From NCBI RefSeq assembly GCF_009709555.1, contig NZ_WJBG01000191.1:1-63950 (forward strand): DNA of 63,950 bases. Reading direction: 5' to 3'. Of the stretch, positions 59,801-63,950 are shown one piece after another (position 1 is the stretch's first letter; every line of letters starts with the position of its first letter). The translations under genes and the position numbers were made by a program. Origin of the DNA: Streptomyces blattellae. Lineage in GTDB: Bacteria > Actinomycetota > Actinomycetes > Streptomycetales > Streptomycetaceae. Under the pieces are notes generated by a model, which made no database searches, was not told the DNA's origin, and worked only from the letters and a program-made list of their open reading frames with translations.

Positions 59801-60127
59801 TCAGCCGACTTTGCGCAGTTCCCCGTCGCCGAAGACGGCTACCATCACCAAGCTGCCGCCCAGCGCCTCCACGTACCGCGCCACCACCTCCGTACCGGAG
59901 ACCTGGCCGCTTTCGATCTGCGAGACCCGCCCCTTGCTCACGCCCATGCGCTCGGCCACCTGAGCCTGGGTGAAGCCGCGCTCCTGACGCATGTCGGCCA
60001 GGCGCCAGGCCCGCGCCTCGGCCAGCATGCGCTCGGCCCCGTCGAGAAAAGCCTCGCGGCCACCCGACAGCTCCTGTGCCCGCTCACGGTGCCCACTCTC
60101 CGACCACCTGACGCGTCGTCCGTTCAC
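59801..60127 (-). CDS. Orphan XRE-type DNA-binding protein (HigA-like antitoxin)
   Basis: A 108-residue protein with a C-terminal helix-turn-helix (LADMRQERGFTQAQVAERMGVSKGRVSQIESGQ, residues about 43-75) and the tail GTEVVARYVEALGGSLVMVAVFGDGE, characteristic of antitoxins of HigB/HigA-type pairs. Such genes normally follow a RelE/HigB-type toxin on the same strand. Upstream (60128-60272) no toxin frame is present. It may be a solitary regulator or a leftover antitoxin. Confidence 0.8.
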   Translation of the reverse strand: MNGRRVRWSESGHRERAQELSGGREAFLDGAERMLAEARAWRLADMRQERGFTQAQVAERMGVSKGRVSQIESGQVSGTEVVARYVEALGGSLVMVAVFGDGELRKVG

Positions 60128-60225
60128 TGCCCCGCCTCCCTCTTCCGATCAGCCACGCGTTTAGCATTCACCAAACACGCTGGGAGCGCGACGTCGAGCC
60201 CGAACCAGGGACCTTTCCGGGCGCG

Positions 60226-60254
60226 ACCGGTGGCGGGGATGACCCGCCACCGGT
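60226..60254 (-). terminator. Terminator hairpin after the polysaccharide-degrading gene
   Basis: ACCGGTGGCGGG (60226-60237) pairs perfectly with CCCGCCACCGGT (60243-60254) around five bases, starting 19 bases beyond the stop codon of the large gene. Confidence 0.82.
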
Positions 60255-60272
60255 CCTACTGTGCGGCGCGTC

Positions 60273-63200
60273 CTACGCGGCGCCCGGCCCGACGTCCGTC
60301 GCGCTGAGCGGGGCCCGTGTGGCCGTGGACGAGGAGCGTTCGTCGGCGCCGGCGTCGATGCCGCCGGTGCGGGCCTGGCCGTCCATGTCGTCGGTCACGA
60401 AGGCGTGGTCGCCGGTGCCGGCGTCGACCGCCGGGCTGCCCGCACCGATCCGGTAGAGCGAACCGTCGGAGGTGAGCAGCGGGTCGGCCACCCTGACGGA
60501 GTCGGACGGCAGGGACACACCGACGGTCGCCGATCCGGTCGGCCATGCGATGTTCCCGGCGTAGGACATGTCCTGGGGCTTCTTGACCTCGTTGATCAGC
60601 TTGCCCTGGCTGCCGACGACCACGTTGTCGGCGATGACCGAGTCGACCGGGGCGAGGTTGTAGTTCGCGCCGATCTCGATGTTCGACACGTTGTTCACGA
60701 AGGTGTTGTTCACGACGGTCGCCCGGTAGACACGCCAGTGGGCGCTCAGCGCACCCGAGGTGTCCACGTCGCCGCCGTCGATCTGTACCGCGGCGTCGAA
60801 GCCGCTGCCGGTCAGGCCCTCAAAGTAGTTGTTGTAGATCTTGTGGTCCTGGCCGTAGATGCGGATCCCGCCAGTGCCCTCCTTGCCCTCCCCGAGGAAG
60901 AAGTTGCCGTAGAACTCGCCGCGGTCTCCGTGCCGTTGGGACAGAACGCCCTGCGAGGCGCGGAAGGTGTTGTAGCGGACGATGTTGTCGTCGCTCTTCA
61001 CGGAGACGATCTCGGGGTCGCCGTCGCAGTTCTCGAAGAGGTTCGACTCGATGACGGTGAACCCGCTCGACTCGGAGATGCTGCTCTGGCCGACCCGGAT
61101 GGCCTCCATCTCGTTCTCCGCGCGGGGGCCGATGTCACGGAAGTGGTTGTGGTCGATGCGGTCGTACTGTGACTGCTGGGTCTCGGATCCGTCGATGGTG
61201 ATGAAGTTCCCGAGTTGGTGCTTCTCCTCGAACAGGTTGTGGTCGACCCGGTTGTGGTGGCTGTTCTCACCCTGGATGATCACCCACTTCAGCGAGGACT
61301 CCTCGGTCAGCCGGAAGTGGTTGCGGGTCAGCCGTACGTTGTTCGAGCGGGTGACCTTCAGCGAGTCGCTGTTGGTGAACTTCAGCCCTTCGAAGGTGAC
61401 GTAGGAGGAGTCCGCCACCTCCAGCTGCCCGTCGTCGATCACCGCCTTGCCGCGGTTCTCCGCGACGACGGTGATGGGCTCGGCGGCCGTTCCGTTCTTG
61501 CCGGTCATCTTGCCGATCGAGTACGAGCCGTCCGCGAGCACGATGCGGTCCCCGGCCCGCGCGTCCGTAAACGCGCTCCTCAGCTCGTCCGAGTCCGCGA
61601 CACGGACCGTACGGACGGGAGCCTGCTCCCCGTCGTCACCGTCCCCGCCGTCGTCTCCACCACCGTCGCCTCCGCCGCCTCCGTCATCGCCGCCGCCGCT
61701 GCCGTCGGCTCCGTAGATGTCGGTCTCGGTGATGCTGGTCCAGTCGTTGGTCGTGTTGCCGTGGCCGACGATCCGCACATAGCGGGCCGAGGCGTCGGCG
61801 AAGTCGTACGTCTGCTGCTCACGTGTGCTGCCGCTGCTGGTCTGCCGGTTCAGGACCGTCGTCCACGTCGATCCGTCGTCGGACAGCTGGACGTCGAAGG
61901 TGTTCTGTCTGCTGTCCCCCTGGTGCCAGGCGACCGACGCCGACCCGACGGTCCGCGTCGAGCCGAGGTCGTAGCGGATCCACGCCCCGTCGCCCTCGGA
62001 CGACCAGCGGGTGCTCAGGTCGTTGTCCAGGGTGTTGGCCGGGACGTTGCCGTCATCGGGGCTCGCCGTGACGTCCTCGACCGGGACCGGAGAGGCCCCG
62101 CCGGGATCGGTGGGATCGGTGGGATCGGTCGGGTCGGTGGGGTCCTCGTCCGTGGGCTCGATGTCGTAGGTCCGGACCCAGTCGACCTCGAACACGGCCG
62201 GGCGCGGGTCGCTGTCGTCGGCGAAGTTGTCCAGCTGGATGATGAGATTCCCCAGGGGCATGTCCTGGATGTTCCCCCGGTCGTCGTTCGCGCCGCCCGA
62301 CTCCCGGAACCACTCGACGCCGTCGACGTAACCGACCAACGCGTCCGGCGTCCACTCAAAGGCGAAGTTGTGCCACTGCGTCATGTCCACAGGGCAGAGT
62401 GTGGGGTTTTCCTTCTTGTCCGACGGGCTCTCCGGGTAGTGCAGGAACGCCGCGAGGCACTGCGCGTCGGGGTCCGAGTACTCGACCCAGTCGTACTCGC
62501 CGTCCTGGAGCCGCTCGTCCGAGGTGGGCCAGATCAGGTGCAGCGGGTGGTAAGGCTCGCCCTCCGAGCCGGTGTTGCGTGAGCGGGACCTGATTTCCCA
62601 CCGGCCGTACTGGGTGTCACGGGCCTGCCTGATCCATCCCGTGTCGCCGTTCTCCTCGCCGCGCATGGTCAGCATGCCGTTGGCGACAGTGCTGTTCTTC
62701 CCGCACCGGCGGCCGTTTCCGCTGTGCCCCTCCCAGCACTGCTCCGTGCCGCCGACGCTGCCGGACGGTACGTCCCACTTCGCGGGGTCGACCGGGCCGG
62801 TGTAGTCGAACTCGTCGGACACCGGCAGCGGTGTGCCCCAGCCGTACCGCTGGGCGGCCTCGGTCGAGTCGCCGTCGCCCCCGTCATCCCCGCCGTTGCC
62901 GCCGTCGTCGCCTCCGTCGTCCTCGCCGTCGCCGTGCGTGACGTTCAGGTCGTAGATCTTCACCTGGCCGTAGTTGTCGTCGCTGCACGGCTCCGAGTTG
63001 TCGCAGTTGGCCTGCGTGTACGCGCCCGCCTTGAAGTAGGCGCCGGAGTAGTCCTTCGACAGCGTGGTCTGCAGCTCGCCGTTGTAGTAGACCCTGGTCT
63101 CGCCGTCGCTGACCTCGAACTTGGCCTGGAACCTCGTGCCCAGCTCGTAGTCGTCCGTCACCAGATAGTGATGCGGTTCGTCTTCGTCGGTGATCCAGAG

Positions 63201-63950
63201 CTTGCTGCCCTCCAGACGGAAGACGGTGACGTCGTCGTCGGCGTCGTGGATCTGCCCGGCTACGACGTACGGCCTCTCCTCGGGAACGTCCGTGATGGCC
63301 TGGTCGATCACCATCGTGTGGGTGCCGGACGTGGACGACCAACTCGCCTTGGTGTCCCCCGACGAGTCCGCCATCTCCCGCAGCTCCGAGCGCGGGTTGT
63401 TGGAGCCGCTGGTGGTGACCCCGTTGACCGGGGCGCGGAACCGGACGGCCGAGCAGTCGTCGGACGTGACGAACCACGGGTCGTTGGCGTACGTCGCGAG
63501 TTCCGGCTGGTAGACGTTGGTGGGGGACTCCTCCTCGCCCACCGGCAGCCCGATGTACCAGTTCGACAGGTCCAGCACGTCGGCCGGGTAGGGGCAGGAG
63601 CCGCCGCCACCGCCGTCTCCGCCGCCGCTGCCATCGGCTCCGTAGATGTCGGTCTCGGTGATGCTGGTCCAGTCGTTGACCGTGTTGCCGTGGCCGACGA
63701 TCCGCACGTAGCGGCCCGAGGCGTCGGCGAAGTCGTACGTCTGCTGTTCAAGTGTGCTGCCGCTGCTGGCTTTCCGGTTCAGGACGGTGGTCCACGACGA
63801 TCCGTCGTCCGACAGCTGGACGTCGAAGGTGCTGGTCCTGCTGTCGCCCCTGTGCCAGGCGAGCGACACCGACCCGACGGTCTGCGCCGAGCCGAGGTCG
63901 TAGCGGATCCACGCCCCGTCGCCCTCGGACGACCAGCGGGTGCTCAGGTC
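60273..63950 (-). CDS. Multi-catalytic secreted polysaccharide-degrading enzyme (PL7-GH16-PL6), N-terminus outside window
   Basis: The visible 1,225 residues, in order: end of an F5/8-type C (CBM32-like) domain (1 to about 110); PL7 alginate lyase (about 118-340) with all three motifs, RSELREM, QIH and YFKAGAYTQ; Asp/Gly linker; GH16 domain (about 369-590) with the ExDxxE motif as GEYDWVEY; PTD-repeat linker; a second F5/8C domain (about 630-750); Gly/Asp linker; PL6 beta-helix (about 790-1200) with EIVSVKSDDN and LSQRHGDRG, carrying the Lys and Arg catalytic pair. PL7 and PL6 are alginate lyase families; GH16 enzymes cleave beta-glucans or galactans. The start and any signal peptide lie beyond 63950. 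Confidence 0.9.
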   Translation of the reverse strand, partial: DLSTRWSSEGDGAWIRYDLGSAQTVGSVSLAWHRGDSRTSTFDVQLSDDGSSWTTVLNRKASSGSTLEQQTYDFADASGRYVRIVGHGNTVNDWTSITETDIYGADGSGGGDGGGGGSCPYPADVLDLSNWYIGLPVGEEESPTNVYQPELATYANDPWFVTSDDCSAVRFRAPVNGVTTSGSNNPRSELREMADSSGDTKASWSSTSGTHTMVIDQAITDVPEERPYVVAGQIHDADDDVTVFRLEGSKLWITDEDEPHHYLVTDDYELGTRFQAKFEVSDGETRVYYNGELQTTLSKDYSGAYFKAGAYTQANCDNSEPCSDDNYGQVKIYDLNVTHGDGEDDGGDDGGNGGDDGGDGDSTEAAQRYGWGTPLPVSDEFDYTGPVDPAKWDVPSGSVGGTEQCWEGHSGNGRRCGKNSTVANGMLTMRGEENGDTGWIRQARDTQYGRWEIRSRSRNTGSEGEPYHPLHLIWPTSDERLQDGEYDWVEYSDPDAQCLAAFLHYPESPSDKKENPTLCPVDMTQWHNFAFEWTPDALVGYVDGVEWFRESGGANDDRGNIQDMPLGNLIIQLDNFADDSDPRPAVFEVDWVRTYDIEPTDEDPTDPTDPTDPTDPGGASPVPVEDVTASPDDGNVPANTLDNDLSTRWSSEGDGAWIRYDLGSTRTVGSASVAWHQGDSRQNTFDVQLSDDGSTWTTVLNRQTSSGSTREQQTYDFADASARYVRIVGHGNTTNDWTSITETDIYGADGSGGGDDGGGGGDGGGDDGGDGDDGEQAPVRTVRVADSDELRSAFTDARAGDRIVLADGSYSIGKMTGKNGTAAEPITVVAENRGKAVIDDGQLEVADSSYVTFEGLKFTNSDSLKVTRSNNVRLTRNHFRLTEESSLKWVIIQGENSHHNRVDHNLFEEKHQLGNFITIDGSETQQSQYDRIDHNHFRDIGPRAENEMEAIRVGQSSISESSGFTVIESNLFENCDGDPEIVSVKSDDNIVRYNTFRASQGVLSQRHGDRGEFYGNFFLGEGKEGTGGIRIYGQDHKIYNNYFEGLTGSGFDAAVQIDGGDVDTSGALSAHWRVYRATVVNNTFVNNVSNIEIGANYNLAPVDSVIADNVVVGSQGKLINEVKKPQDMSYAGNIAWPTGSATVGVSLPSDSVRVADPLLTSDGSLYRIGAGSPAVDAGTGDHAFVTDDMDGQARTGGIDAGADERSSSTATRAPLSATDVGPGAA
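61692..62021. repeat. Internal direct repeat, F5/8C domain copy 2
   Basis: This 330-base stretch aligns with 63621-63950 without gaps at a constant offset of 1,929 bases and with few mismatches. It encodes the second discoidin-type domain and part of its Gly-rich linker. Confidence 0.93.
63621..63950. repeat. Internal direct repeat, F5/8C domain copy 1 (continues past the edge)
   Basis: The partner of 61692-62021. The similarity runs to the last base of the window, so the repeat is longer than what is visible here. Confidence 0.93.

Noticed and set aside
60190..60220. tRNA-like 3' fragment (minus strand, GGTCCCTGGTTCGGGCTC) suggesting an attachment site
   Set aside because: Only a T-arm-like stretch is present; no acceptor, anticodon or D-arm and no integrase nearby. 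Chance similarity is more likely.

Overview
The window is actinobacterial and almost certainly from a Streptomyces chromosome. Base composition is strongly G+C-rich with G/C-ending codons, many genes start with GTG, and the content is typical of the genus: a HrdA-type sigma factor next to dnaG, a Zur/Znu zinc locus followed by uppS and recO, XRE/DUF397 gene pairs, a class F sortase and GlnR-like promoter boxes. From memory the order (ABC exporter pair, hrdA, dnaG, dgt, nasA, nirB, nirD, ppdK, dus, glyS, znuA-znuC-znuB-zur, uppS, recO) follows the SCO2463-SCO2510 stretch of S. coelicolor; I could not run an alignment. No insertion sequence, prophage, CRISPR array or complete large biosynthetic cluster is visible. 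The only RNA gene is a tRNA-Asn cut by the left edge.

Layout. 0-6 kb: tRNA-Asn, a YtxH-like protein, an FGGY carbohydrate kinase and a heterodimeric ABC exporter. 6-13.4 kb: replication and housekeeping genes (hrdA, dnaG, dgt), a ferredoxin-reductase-like flavoprotein and a sirohydrochlorin chelatase. 13.7-18.1 kb: a SanA-like protein and a three-gene operon on the minus strand (adenylation enzyme, membrane flavoreductase, enoyl-CoA hydratase) behind a perfect 18-bp palindrome. 18.4-31 kb: assimilatory nitrate reductase (nasA), a decayed anti-sigma-type ATPase, a SoxR-type FMN reductase, a secreted protein with a class F sortase, an isoprenyl synthase/heme-oxygenase-like pair, a TauE/SafE permease and the nitrite reductase operon. 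31-45.7 kb: transporters, an SDR, a Tat-exported PhoX-like protein, an Excalibur surface protein, ppdK, a ROK regulator opposite two glycoside-hydrolase genes, and an LTA-synthase-like membrane enzyme. 45.8-57.4 kb: dusB, an MFS exporter, glyS, the zinc regulon, uppS and recO. 57.5-60.1 kb: a small accessory island with a VapBC-type pair, an XRE/DUF397 pair and orphan small genes. 60.3 kb to the right edge: one very large secreted enzyme combining PL7, GH16 and PL6 catalytic modules with two coagulation-factor-type binding domains, cut by the window edge.

How the parts fit. Nitrate assimilation is the main theme: NasA (nitrate to nitrite) and NirB/NirD (nitrite to ammonium) lie behind GlnR-like boxes, and the sirohydrochlorin chelatase at 12.5 kb can supply the siroheme NirB needs. 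Zinc homeostasis is a closed loop of ZnuABC and Zur with two Zur-like boxes at znuA.

The feature I find most unusual is the number of short tandem repeats. At least a dozen arrays occur, and several lie exactly on stop codons: hrdA and recO are followed by rows of in-frame redundant stops with 9-bp and 12-bp periods, and the sortase, a lipoprotein gene and glyS also have arrays on or against their stops. Separately, all four convergent gene junctions longer than 100 bp carry a dispersed hairpin element.
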